From Patella vulgata (Eukaryota; Mollusca; Gastropoda; Patellidae), in the NCBI RefSeq assembly GCF_932274485.2, contig NC_065879.2:34404436-34468435 (forward strand): a stretch of 64,000 bases of DNA, written 5' to 3'. Below, piece after piece: positions 29,101-36,162 of the stretch; the stretch's first letter is position 1, and every line of letters starts with the position of its first letter. The notes under the pieces are model-generated. The model was not told the DNA's origin, did no database searches, and was given only the letters and a program-made list of their open reading frames with translations. Made by a program: the position numbers and the translations under genes.

Positions 29101-32100
29101 AACCTCCAGATACAAAGTCAAAACATTTTTTGTATACATTTAAGAAAATACTTACAAACTGATTAACTTACGATATATAACAATACATGTTATAGGTCTT
29201 ATAAATAATGGAAATCAGATATACATGACATGCAATATACCAAATTTTACAAAATGTGATTGTCCATATTATGGTTAACAAATTGAAATGAATACTATAA
29301 GAAGATAATTATTAGGAACGTTTCGTTGCTATGGAATAATAAAATAAAATAAGAGATAATAAATTTACCGATTACGATAATGTGAATAAACGTAAATCTG
29401 TAAAATGACATGCTGTCTATGTTATTTTCCGTTCAATATTGAAATATTACATATGTAAGCATGTATTTTTACCGAATTTTGAATGTGCCTTTGCTTTCAT
29501 CAACGCTTGTTGTAAAAACGAATGAAACATGGCAAATATACATCGTTTTGGTAAATATTTCTAAAATTTTAAATTAAAAACAAATACTTTAACTCCTGTA
29601 ATTTTACTTATATTTGTTTTACCTAAAAGTAAATTACATAATGATGTATATAAACGTAAAATCTGTAAAGTTACATGGTTGATTCGGTATTTTCAGTTCA
29701 ATTTTATTACATAATATGTAAGAATGTATTTTTACCGGATTTTGAATATATCTTTGATTTCATCGCCGTTTATTGTCAAAAAGACACGAAACTCTAACAG
29801 TGTACCCGATGGTTGCCGTAATGTCATTTGCTATTTGGTTGTGGATTTCAATAACCACTGTTAATTGGTTGTGTGTTGGGAATGTTAACAAACATATTTC
29901 AATTTTTGATTTCATTACTATTGAATAAAATATTTCTGTGATATCAACTTTTTACGACAACCAATTTGAGCTCCGGTACATCTTACTTTAATTGGAATAC
30001 ACTGTAAATAAATATTTTGACGTTACGTTTGTAAAATGTATTAATTCAGGGAAAAATCAGTTGTATAATATGGTTTTTTTACGACTATTTGTACTATCAC
30101 TCCTATTTTGGTGTAATGAAGCATACATATGTAAAATAACATACAACTGCGTAAATATCTTACCACATTCTTATGGTAAATTAACATTTATTTCTAACAG
30201 TGTACGTCTGTCAGACCAGTATTGAAACTAGGCATTAAATGTTTAGAATCGGTCTTCTGGCTGGAATAAAGGTCTTCTTTTCAACTTTTAATTTTAAATA
30301 AATGCCATGAAAAATCATTTTTTAATCTTTAACTTTTTACAGAAAGAGACAGTACATTAATTTATTTACTGTGCCTGGCCATTTATTACAAAGATGCCAT
30401 GAAAAATGATATAATTATCTGTAACTTTCTAGGGAAAAAAAGACAGCATATTACTTAATTTACTGTGTCTGGCCAGCTGTGTGTCAATAAGGACCATTTA
30501 GTTAACGCTTGTCTGGCGTTGTTAGAAGCACAAGACATTTGTTAGTAATCTGAGATCGCACAATATAAACACAAGTCTTGACTAGTATTAAGTTTTTTGT
30601 GCATTCCCTTTAATCGGCGATACATTTAATATACGAGGGTTGGCTGAAAATTTCTAAGCATGAAAAGTATAGATCAATTGGGTTGAAACAAACTTTTGCC
30701 ACCACTACAATCATTGAATGAATCGTAGACAATCTTGTGAACTTATCCATTGAAATCACCAGAAATGGACAAAATTGGCTATAGGGCAGTGATCGTGTAC
30801 CTACAACTGAAAGGACATGGTATCCACTTCAGGGGATGTTTCCTATTCCTTTTCCACAGTAAAGAAGTGGACTGCGGAATTTAAGCGTGACAGAGAGAGC
30901 TTTGCCGATAACCCGCGTCCTGAAAGGTCATCAATAGAAACCATTCAAGAAAACATTACCCGGATGCGTGACATAGTGATGACTGATCGCGATTGACCAC
31001 TCGACATATTGCCAGTGTTGTGGGAATTTCTCATGAGAGGGTTGGACACATTATCGCCAACGAGTTTGGAATGACAAACATTCTGCAAGTTGGGTACCAA
31101 AGCTCTTGACTGCGGATCAGAAAGGTGACAATCTGTGCCGTTTTGAAGCAGATACTAATAATGTTTTGGCCAGAATTGTAATCCGGGATGAGACCTGGAT
31201 TCATCACTTTCAATCGGAATTCAACATTCAGTCTAAACAATAGAAGTATCCACAGTCGCCCCCCGCCCCCCCCCCCCAAAAAAAGCCAAGTAGCTTCCTT
31301 CTCCTGGAGTGATGATGGCTTCTGTCTTTTGGGATCCCAAGGGTATTCTGCTGATTGACTATCTTGAAAAAGGCCAGACTATCAATGGAAGATATTATAC
31401 TGATCTACTGAGACAGATACGTGAAGCTATCAAAGGTAAGCGACGGGGAATGATCACTAAAGACGGTCCTGTTCCACCAAGACTATGCTCCTGTTCATAA
31501 ATCGGTGATTTCCATGTCAGGGTTTCGAACTCATTGGCCATCCATCTTACTCACCCGATTTGGCCCCGTCAAACTTCCACCTGTTTCAAAAAATAAAAAA
31601 GGGACTAACCGGTCGTCATTGTCCTAGTAATGATGGCGTCATGTCAGCTGTGAACGACCTTTTTTAGATTATCTTAGAAAAGTTCTTCCTGACCGGCATT
31701 CAGGCCTTGCAACATCGTTGGCAAAAGTATGTACACCTCGAAGAAAAATAAATGGAAATCGTGAACTTTGTACAGAAGGCTTAGAACTTTTCAGCCAGCC
31801 CTCGTATTAGGTTATGACACACCAGGACAGTTCGGAAGTATGTTCACTCAAATTCCCACATAGGCCTGCTAGTGTGTGCGCTAAAAATCTTCGAAAATAA
31901 ATTGAAAACCGAATAATTAAACTTAATTAAAGCATAATATATAGCTGAAATGATTTGAAAAATGGACAAATGTGACTTAGTCCATATCGGCTGGACTGGT
32001 GACCATAAAACTCAGCACCAACAGTAGTGAATATCAATAAAGATGAAAACTTACCAACTGCTCCAGGTACAAATCAGCCAGCGTACAAACGCTCATCGCG

Positions 32101-32129
32101 CACAAAACCAAGGTCTTTAAGGTGAACAT
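2088..32129 (-). CDS. Secreted cysteine-rich protein gene, four exons found, 3' end unresolved
   Basis: Four minus-strand exons join in one frame: 32129-32055 (phase 0), 15813-15632 (ends phase 2), 3660-3552 (ends phase 0) and 2199-2088 (ends phase 1), 478 nt or about 159 codons. Every inner boundary has GT and AG, and the three acceptors have pyrimidine tracts. The first exon is a signal peptide; the rest has ten cysteines, including a CxCPGGGICP stretch followed by HTLRVEENLWYGLC and, later, VNCKC. I do not recognise a named domain; the protein should be exported and disulphide-bonded, and no function is proposed. The last exon shown ends at a GTGAAA donor, so at least one more exon lies below 2088 or outside the window. 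Introns of about 16 kb and 12 kb hold a Tc1, a mariner and many MITEs. Joining the first exon to the second is inference; extra exons in the long introns cannot be excluded. Confidence 0.7.
2285..2326. repeat. (GA)n(GT)n microsatellite
   Basis: A GA run, a short GATA bridge, then a GT run. Confidence 0.9.
2340..3260. repeat. Tandem array of ~145-bp units, split by a MITE
   Basis: The block TTCTTAAYGGATCRTCTT recurs at about 2357, 2498, 2641 and 3163. Between recurrences come CCTTATACCCTAAGGATGA, then a GGTGCATGCCCAACC-like block and CAGAGCCA. Removing the MITE at 2660-3029 restores an even spacing of about 140-150 bp. The open frames here are repeat by-products. Confidence 0.85.
2660..3029. 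repeat. MITE with 9-bp target duplication (Mutator-like), copy 1
   Basis: 370 bp with inverted ends CAATCTGATTAAAAC and TTTTAATCAGATT, flanked by ATCGTCTTG and ATCGTCTTC (2651-2659; 3030-3038; one mismatch). The body shares CACGGAACTGTGGGTA and AGATCTTCATGTAGT with other copies. It lies inside the tandem array at 2340-3260. No coding capacity. Confidence 0.85.
3298..3520 (+). repeat. SINE-B copy, head missing
   Basis: Matches the 3' two thirds of the SINE-B at 37543-37898 (CTTGTCA..., CGGATGGGAC..., GAGTAGGCCGTAGC, AGTAGGACGTTAAACCCCG) and ends in repeated ATTTC. No tRNA-like head. Confidence 0.8.
3552..3660 (-). CDS. Exon 3 of cysteine-rich gene
   Basis: 109 nt between TTTTTTCCAG and GTAAGTG. 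The first base completes the W codon from exon 2, giving ENLWYGLCKPVSELTKC across the junction; the rest encodes KNAIASQTFFNS and a tyrosine/aspartate-rich end (DYDYSE). It adds two cysteines and ends in phase 0. The fit in phase and sense on both sides is the evidence for linkage. Confidence 0.8.
3661..5371. other. Intron 2, left end: no feature seen
   Basis: AT-rich, without repeats or exon-like stretches that I can recognise. Confidence 0.6.
5372..5470. repeat. Probable end of a hAT-like element
   Basis: CAGTGGCGGCGCCAAGG followed by long G and C runs resembles the end of the element at 17786. No matching opposite end was found, so it may be a fragment. Confidence 0.4.
5584..6340. repeat. 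Decayed tandem array around CAGTATCTG / ATACTGCCAG
   Basis: GGCGACNRRCAGTATC recurs near 5590, 5695, 5865 and 6072, each followed by a CTCGACNATCAGTGCCTG-like block, ATACTGCCAG and GCATTTC-GCAGTCT; a partial unit starts at 6275. Unit lengths range from about 105 to 210 bp. The frames crossing it are not genes. Confidence 0.75.
6341..8104. other. Intron 2: decayed repeats, no gene
   Basis: Contains an end of a GGGCCC-type hairpin element near 6442 and several moderately GC-rich stretches (7020-7110, 7740-8100). The 146-codon plus frame at 7734-8174 runs into MITE sequence and shows no domain, so it is not called. Confidence 0.5.
8105..8315. repeat. Mutator-like MITE, right part only
   Basis: Shares CACGGAACTGTGGGTA, GGTCAAAAGCCGC, CAGATCTTCATGTAGT and the end TTTTAATCAGATTG with copy 1. 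The left half is missing or too decayed to recognise. Confidence 0.75.
8755..11165. repeat. TIR element built of ~333-bp tandem units, with a 0.9-kb insert
   Basis: The ends CGCCCACATTTTC and its reverse GAAAATGTGGGCG lie next to TA (8753-8754; 11166-11167). Inside, GACCTCTATAGGGTC recurs alternately before CACAACC and CACAAGC (near 8930, 9105, 10249, 10421, 10583, 10755, 10915), a period of about 333 bp made of two related halves. A GGACGGACGGACG stretch precedes the right end. Copy 1 of the 929-bp repeat interrupts it. It looks like a non-autonomous DNA element with internal satellite expansion. Confidence 0.75.
9231..10159 (+). repeat. 929-bp direct repeat, copy 1
   Basis: Matches 11390-12318 over 929 bp with one difference seen by eye (A at about 10027, G in the other copy). 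It interrupts the 333-bp-unit element, and a 65-bp host segment is duplicated on its two sides (9174-9238; 10157-10221, one difference). Its second half (about 9717-10055) contains a truncated TTAA-MITE-related sequence. No gene: the paired 88- and 78-codon frames lack any recognisable domain. Confidence 0.9.
11390..12318 (+). repeat. 929-bp direct repeat, copy 2
   Basis: Same sequence as copy 1, offset 2159 bp, but outside the TIR element and with different flanks (GATATGGAAC at the left, ACCATAAACTC at the right). It does not start with TG or end with CA and shows no target duplication of its own, so it is probably the source copy. Confidence 0.9.
12319..13735. other. Intron 2: no feature seen
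   Basis: AT-rich unique DNA. Inspected on both strands for exons with splice sites; none convincing. Confidence 0.55.
13736..14020 (-). repeat. SINE-A copy, near full length
   Basis: Tail (GA)n and GGGGTTTAACGTCC at the left, tRNA-like head with TTCGAAACCACG (B box, reversed) and GGCCATCC at the right, so reversed. It ends in a run of C. Lies in intron 2 of the cysteine-rich gene. Confidence 0.85.
14021..15631. other. Intron 2, right end: no feature seen
   Basis: AT-rich unique DNA between the SINE-A at 13.7 kb and exon 2 of the cysteine-rich gene. Confidence 0.55.
15632..15813 (-). CDS. Exon 2 of cysteine-rich gene
   Basis: 182 nt, open from the acceptor (TTTCAG, after a T-rich tract) to a GTAAGT donor. 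It encodes about 60 residues starting HSPLPECPSIS, with cysteines at PEC, TVC, QIC, SC and GIC, and the motif CSCPGGGICP. It ends HTLRVEENL plus two bases of a tryptophan codon that the next exon completes. Both splice sites, the openness and the cysteine spacing make this a convincing exon although no other track would show it. Confidence 0.8.
15814..17259. other. Intron 1, start of the 16-kb stretch: no feature seen
   Basis: No recognised repeat and no exon-like stretch. Confidence 0.55.
17260..17510. repeat. 120-bp tandem duplication
   Basis: GAATGCTGTATGCCAAGTG and the following GGGTTTTATGTTCT recur exactly 120 bp apart (17282; 17402), with related flanks. The 67-codon minus frame across it repeats itself and is not a gene. 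Confidence 0.8.
17786..18110. repeat. Short TIR element with GGCGGATC ends (hAT-like)
   Basis: 325 bp. The left end CAGAGGCGGATTCAA and the reversed right end CAGGGGCGGATCTAGG form inverted repeats, each followed by a long run of G/C. The 5-bp direct repeat ATTTA flanks it (17781-17785; 18111-18115). CAGNGGCGGATC ends are common in hAT-like non-autonomous elements; the family call is tentative. Confidence 0.65.
18557..18723. repeat. Hairpin MITE with GGGCCC ends
   Basis: 167 bp, nearly palindromic: the left arm GGGCCCTTATTCACGAAAAC and the right arm pair over about 70 bp with few mismatches, leaving a short loop with GATTGGCTGA. No coding capacity and no clear target duplication. A related end (TTTCGTGAAACAGGGCCC) lies at about 6425-6442. 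Confidence 0.8.
19924..20022 (-). repeat. SINE-B 3' fragment
   Basis: Reversed 3' end: GAAATGAAATGGGGTTTAAC, GTCCTACTGTTCTGCTCC, then GACGGGCATACGCCATACAG. About 100 bp only. Confidence 0.8.
20023..23071. other. Intron 1: 3 kb without recognised features
   Basis: AT-rich; only the small 75-bp duplication at 22.7 kb stands out. A short extra exon could be missed here. Confidence 0.5.
22665..22790. repeat. ~75-bp tandem duplication
   Basis: TTCCTGATTTTAGAGATA followed by AAGAA recurs at about 22671 and 22746, with similar sequence after each. Confidence 0.6.
23072..23222 (-). repeat. SINE-A fragment, old
   Basis: Matches the SINE-A middle (GTCTTTAGCAGT ... GAGAAAACCCACGAGGTT ... ACTACTTGTC ... 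GACTCAATAACTGAG) with many differences and without the tail. Older than the other copies. Confidence 0.65.
23223..25308. other. Intron 1: 2 kb without recognised features
   Basis: Mixed composition. The 60-codon minus frame at 23879-24061 has no splice context and is not called. Confidence 0.5.
25318..25679. repeat. Mutator-like MITE, complete copy
   Basis: 362 bp flanked by the perfect 9-bp repeat TGTAGTTTT (25309-25317; 25680-25688). Ends read CAATCTGATTAAAATACAG and CTGTGTTTTAATCAGATTG. The body is in the opposite orientation to copy 1. Best-preserved copy. Confidence 0.9.
25689..26427. other. Intron 1: no feature seen
   Basis: AT-rich DNA between the Mutator-like MITE and the Tc1 element. 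Confidence 0.55.
26428..27958 (+). mobile_element. Tc1-like transposon, structurally intact
   Basis: 1531 bp flanked by TA (26426-26427 and 27959-27960). The ends are 29-bp perfect inverted repeats beginning TACTATTCAAAAAAAGTAGG (26428-26456; 27930-27958). It holds one uninterrupted 339-residue transposase, with about 295 bp before and 216 bp after. It sits in intron 1 of the cysteine-rich gene. The perfect ends and open frame suggest recent insertion. Confidence 0.95.
26723..27742 (+). CDS. Tc1-family transposase, DD34E
   Basis: 339 codons without a break, ending TGA at 27740-27742. Residues about 1-50 form a helix-turn-helix (RRLTQNERLRALGML ... VVARTMNVSQSVISRLW), followed by a GRPR AT-hook-like motif near 56 and a second HTH (ITANQISARL ... 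VSGQTIRNRL). The catalytic triad is visible: D in MFSDESRF, second D of FQDDNARCH, and E in SPDLSPIEHVW, with exactly 34 residues between the last two, hence DD34E. The SVMVWGGI block between them is typical of the family. It cuts and pastes the element at TA sites. Nothing in the sequence says it is dead; activity itself is untested. The start was chosen because the N-terminal HTH begins directly after this ATG. Confidence 0.95.
   Translation: MRRLTQNERLRALGMLQIGTTQAVVARTMNVSQSVISRLWSRYRDTQSVQDRPRSGRPRATTQAQDRFIRTLALRNRVITANQISARLQTDTGVRVSGQTIRNRLHRGHLRARRPRVIPCLRDHHIQARRRWCRDRQHWDNRRWSNVMFSDESRFTVDFLDRRRRVWRRRNERFQDVNVIRHDRFGGGSVMVWGGITVAGRTALHVVAGRVTGQYYRDNILAVHVVPFARRHGRRFIFQDDNARCHRARIVTGYLQQQNITTLPWPALSPDLSPIEHVWDMLGQRLRQRQQRPANVQELAAALQQEWDNLDQNDLRRLIRSMPRRINACLANRGGFTRY
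28648..28805. repeat. 35-bp tandem repeat
   Basis: About four units of TTAATTTACATTTCTTG plus a poly-A-rich part and ACATCACAATG; CACAATG recurs at 28677, 28717, 28752 and 28787 (spacing 40, 35, 35). Adjacent units differ little. Confidence 0.85.
29384..29783. repeat. Diverged duplication, offset ~264 bp
   Basis: Two ~137-bp stretches (about 29384-29520 and 29648-29783) share TAAACGTAAA-TCTGTAAA, GTATTTTTACCG-ATTTTGAAT and TTTCATC. The segment between them is AT-rich. Confidence 0.65.
30303..30478. repeat. 91-bp tandem duplication
   Basis: ATGCCATGAAAAAT...CTGTAACTTTCT...TTTACTGTGYCTGGCCA occurs twice (about 30305 and 30396), just left of the mariner. Confidence 0.75.
30634..31804 (+). mobile_element. 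Mariner-type transposon, degenerate
   Basis: 1171 bp flanked by TA (30632-30633; 31805-31806). The 26-bp inverted ends start CGAGGGYTGGCTGAAAA and differ at two positions. The transposase inside is broken. It lies in intron 1 of the cysteine-rich gene, about 2.7 kb from the Tc1 element. Confidence 0.9.
30765..31751 (+). pseudogene. Mariner transposase pseudogene
   Basis: Recognisable blocks in several frames: MDKIGYRAVIVYLQLKG at the start, STVKKWTAEFKRDRESF, RDETWIHHF (first catalytic D), FWDPKGILLIDYLEKG, LFHQDYAPVHKS (second D) and LAPSNFHLF near the end. The last block should read APSD in an active DD34D mariner; here the third catalytic aspartate is asparagine. Several frameshifts, at least one stop and a G/C homopolymer (31259-31277) also interrupt it. 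About ten residues appear missing between the second and third catalytic blocks. It is not functional. Confidence 0.9.
32055..32129 (-). CDS. Exon 1 of cysteine-rich gene: signal peptide
   Basis: ATG at 32129-32127 opens 25 codons reading MFTLKTLVLCAMSVCTLA then DLYLEQL, followed by a strong donor (GTAAGT) at 32054. The hydrophobic run after a lysine, with small residues before D19, fits a cleaved eukaryotic signal peptide. The exon ends in phase 0, which matches the acceptor at 15814. Confidence 0.7.
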
Positions 32130-33576
32130 AATGGCACAAAACGTACACGCAAGTCTTAAAACGTCTTAAAGCATACAACTAAGATTTTATAAACGCCACT
32201 AGTAAAAAGAACAAGTTTCTGCATACAATAGTAACTGATGGATTTTTCGCTAAAAAAGAAATAAATAAGAGATTTTCGTTTGTTATCTATAGCCTTTTCC
32301 GCTCCCAGAACTATCTGCCTAATTGACCTATGGTAACCCTTTATATGATGGCCACGTCGAGAAGTTATTAAAATCACAGAGAAGGCAGGTAAGAGAAAGA
32401 AGGTCACTTTATATAAGACATTGTTGTCAGAAGTGGTCCGCCCCTTACATTCCGGATCACACGCCTTCTACCTTAAGATCTCCTTGATTATAGTGAAACA
32501 AGACCTATCAATCAATACAAATCACTGACAGCACATCGCGTGGGAGAGACTCTTATCCTATCTATACTGTATAACATCATTGATGGCATTACGGTCATCA
32601 ATGGAATCAAAGTATTCGACATGGTAGACAAATTCTAAAATATGTCCGTTTTTATTTTTAATGATGTTTTTACATATAAAATATGTGAGACAATAATTCA
32701 ACAAAGTTTTGATATCAAACAAAGGTGTGTGTAAGTGCGAACTTTCATTCTGAAGTAATTAACTATTTCAACATGCTATAGACTTGTTTTAGCGTGTAAT
32801 TTTAGCACAGATAAAATGTTCTATGTTGAAAATAGACTGGTCTAGTGTTTTTTGAATTGGTGTTTGTTGTAACCTTTTGTAAAAGAAAGCAAGAAAAAAA
32901 AATTATAAAATGCGTTGACTGAATGGCCTAGAACCTTTGAAGTTTGATTTAGCTGTCTATTATATTGGGAGCTATTTTCGTTATTGTCCCCAAAATACAT
33001 CTAAAGAGTTTCCCACTTATTTTATTACGCTTCGAGGTAAAAATATAAATGCGAAGTAGAAAAATAAAGACCTATCTATAGATGATTTTAAGGGAAAGAT
33101 TTGAATGATCAACCCAATAAATCGCATATAGATATAGATATTATATAAGTCGTCATCAATAAGCAGCCATGTTTATTCAGAGCGTTTTTAATTGTAATGA
33201 TCATGAGAATCTGGACATGCTCAGTAGAGTATCAGACCATTGGAACTTGTTGGTTGTTTACTTTCGTTTTCGTATACATTTTAAAAGATGAATCCTTGAC
33301 CTTTCAACGACATTTTTGTCGAAAGCTGAATCGAAACGAAAATCATATTGATATTCCCAACCTTTTCGATGCATAGATACGATATCGATAGATGGCATTG
33401 TGTTTGATGCAACTATCGAGTAAGGAAATCGCAGAAATGTTTGGTTTGTATGCACCTTTGAACATTTCGGGACTACCAGTTTCCTAAGAATGAAACTTTT
33501 TTGTAATGGACAACTTTTCACGATGCTATACTCGTTTAACAAAAGAAAAAAAATAAAGCCCAGTGGGATAAAGGGA
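32130..33576. other. Upstream of cysteine-rich gene
   Basis: The promoter and 5' leader of the minus-strand gene should lie at the left end. Apart from the TATA-like site nothing is recognised; the 94-codon minus frame at 33258-33542 has no supporting features. Confidence 0.5.
32407..32415 (-). promoter_or_regulatory. Possible TATA box of cysteine-rich gene
   Basis: The minus strand reads TATATAAAG about 280 bp upstream of the exon 1 start codon. This matches the TATA consensus well, but the region is AT-rich, the implied 5' leader is about 250 nt, and there is no independent sign of a transcription start. Confidence 0.3.
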
Positions 33577-33740
33577 AAGAGAGAAATGGGGTTTAACGTC
33601 CACTCGACACAAACGTAATCATTTCAGACTAATTCGCTTGCGCGTAGGTGCCTTTAGCAATCGGCTGGAAACCGGAGGACCCCCCAAAAAAACAAAAAAT
33701 CACGACGATGGACAAGCGACTCTACGCCTTGTCACGTATT
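33577..33740 (-). repeat. SINE-A copy, head missing
   Basis: GAGAGAAATGGGGTTTAACG tail and the central part to TTGTCACGTATT; the tRNA-like head is absent, as expected for 5' truncation during retroposition. Confidence 0.75.
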
Positions 33741-34051
33741 CTACAAGCTGTGGGATAGATACCAATAGCAAATAAATACATATAGTTTTAATGAAGTTTA
33801 TCCATGCGTCTATGGAAAAGAATTTTTTTTTCATAAAGGGTGTTCGGTTGCCAGTCCACATCATTCCAAATTGACATTTTTGCATTCCAGTGACACAGAT
33901 TCGGGCCATGTCACAGAACTGCCAGTCGCCATAACACATAACAGAGTCGTGACGTTTGGGAATGGGTTGTCACCCAAATAATCGAAGGATTGCGAGAATT
34001 CAATTCCGGAATGTTCAAAGGGTATCAAATTTTAGGGCGCCAACATTCCGA

Positions 34052-34140
34052 AGAAATGAAATGAAATGGAGAGTAAGGGTTTACTTTTCTCCAGGCAAAT
34101 CAAGACGGACGAACGTCATTCCGTGTGCTATGATAAGTTT
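34052..34140 (-). repeat. SINE-B 3' fragment, old
   Basis: GAAATGAAATGGA, ACTTTTCTCC and CATTCCGTGTGCTATGA in the same order as the SINE-B 3' end, with many differences. It sits next to the hairpin at 34167. Confidence 0.55.
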
Positions 34141-34166
34141 CCACCTCATCGAACTCCAACGTAAAC

Positions 34167-34342
34167 ATCTAAATATTAAGGCCACCTGCAGCTTTCATCA
34201 AGGTCACGAGATATAAACAGGGCTAACCCAACCCTAGCTAGACCTAGCCTTAACCCACAATCCTCGATAACAATAACGTAACCTTATTCTGTTTACATCT
34301 CGTGACCTAACCGAAATCTGCAGGTGGCCTTAATATTTAGAT
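34167..34342. repeat. Hairpin MITE
   Basis: Inverted arms of about 55 bp, starting ATCTAAATATTAAGGCCACC, with a near-matching reversed right arm (34288-34342), around a central AT/GC-mixed loop. No target duplication recognised. Confidence 0.75.
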
Positions 34343-35589
34343 TTGAAAAAAGGCCCAGGTACAAGAATGATGTCTACAACCTACATTTTCAGTGAACGTC
34401 CGTCTAACAATATTTGCTGGACAGATTTCGAAGTCTTTGGTTCATGTAGTCCCCATTTTATACATACCTGGAAACTGGCATAACCGATCTCCTAGTGAAA
34501 GAAAAAAAAACTTAGATAGTGTTGAAAGGAAATGTGTTCTCCCGAGACCAGCATTATTATGTTTAGTGTTTAAAAACTTCTTTGTAATCGCTCATGGGAC
34601 AGATTAAATTCTGTTTCACTCTTTTCTGTAAATGTTTACATTTGTTAACTACAAAAGAGTTGGGGGTAAAATATAATTGACCGACTTGTCTTAGTGATGC
34701 GTTGTTTATAATTACGATTTCGAATAAACAGAAAAGTAATAAGCTTTAATACCGTAGTATTTATATTATGATTATGTCTTGGTCTTGTCTAGACTCATTG
34801 ACAATACAGTGTCTGACTAATATTTTATAATACAAACAAACCGACATCATTTAGTCAATTAATCTCCCAATCTAACGCCACTATCATTTTTGCGACGAGT
34901 ATGTAATATAACATGAAAACAAAATGAAACAATTGACTTGCTTTTCACATTCATTCATGTCAATTTCTTTAATTCCTGAGTCTCATAAACTAATCAAATT
35001 TATATCAATCTCCTAATAAATAAAAAAAATAATGCCCATTAATTGACGCCTATTCTGTGTGCGGGTGTCCAGAAAATTGAGCAGGATGCTTTATTACTTG
35101 GTGTTAACTGAAGACTAATAATTTGCTTGTAACCTCCTTACAAGTGCAACTGGTGGAATTAAGAATGCTTGCCCCGAATATGAGGAAGAACTTGGGACAA
35201 TAGTAAGAAAAACCTAAAAGTATGTTAGATTCTATGATCATGAATATTATCGCGAATCCTCACTAATTCACCTACATAATCAGGAGTCTTGATAGATCTG
35301 ACGTTAACCATAACCCAGGTACGTCTTTGGTAGACAATCTTGTGTCTCTGTTGTGGGTTGTTGACTTCATTTAACCAACTCCCCATTTTAACTTAGCATG
35401 ATTCTATAACTGATCTAAAGTATATTATGACTACCGCAGAAAACCGTGATTGTGATTAATGACTTATGTCTCCCATGCGAACATCTATATACGTTACTAT
35501 TGAGTCGTATTTTTTTTCTTTTAAGTACGAAACTTAGTTTGTTCTTCTGGTGTACTTTTAATTATTTTTCAAAAAATGTATTCCAATCC
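34343..35589. other. No feature seen
   Basis: AT-rich unique DNA between two MITEs. Confidence 0.55.
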
Positions 35590-35718
35590 TCTAAATATCG
35601 CAGACTAGCGATGGCATCGAGAGTTGATTAAAGTTAATCAATGTCTAATTAATAATTTAGATAACATTTCAGGCCTAAAGAAAGACCTGCAATGGGAAGA
35701 TTTAGTTCTTGCATATGG
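35590..35718 (-). repeat. TTAA-MITE fragment
   Basis: Reversed left end of the family: next to TTAA (35719-35722) come CATATGCAAGAACTAAATC and TTGCAGGTCTTTC (minus strand), then ATTAGACATTGATTAAC and CTCTCGATGCCATCG. The other end is missing. Confidence 0.7.
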
Positions 35719-35803
35719 TTAAATAAGCATCCATGTTATATATTCTTTATGGGTGTCGACCATTAATAATTCTTCGTTGATGTTCAACTAAAATAGTCGT
35801 TAT

Positions 35804-36162
35804 ACATGCTTTATGTAAGAGCTAAATCTTCCTATCAGAGGTCCTTTTTCTGGCGTCGAATTTTATTTAATAATATGAATAATTAATTAGATATTTATTC
35901 ACACGATAAGCCCAGATCCAACGCTCTAGACAGTCGAATGGCTTTTCTATTGAATGGATTAGACCATATCATTAGTTGACGTCAAAATGGACGTCACTCA
36001 ATAAAAAAAATTGACGATCGTGATTTCGTTAATATGGCGGCAAGGCTATTTGACAATCTCTATTTCTTGTTAAAACTTCAAACACGCATAACTTCGCTAA
36101 GAATAAAGTATTTGATTGAAATTTTACATATCATTACCTATCTAAATCTTACATAACGCGTT
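35804..36162 (+). repeat. TTAA-MITE copy, old
   Basis: Starts ACATGCTTTATGTAAGAGCT and ends ATCTAAATCTTACATAAC, next to TTAA at 36163-36166 (the left target site has decayed to TTAT). Same order of blocks as 45387-45752. Confidence 0.7.

Noticed and set aside
33258-33542. 94-codon minus-strand open frame
   Set aside because: No recognisable domain or flanking splice sites and composition similar to the neighbouring non-coding DNA.
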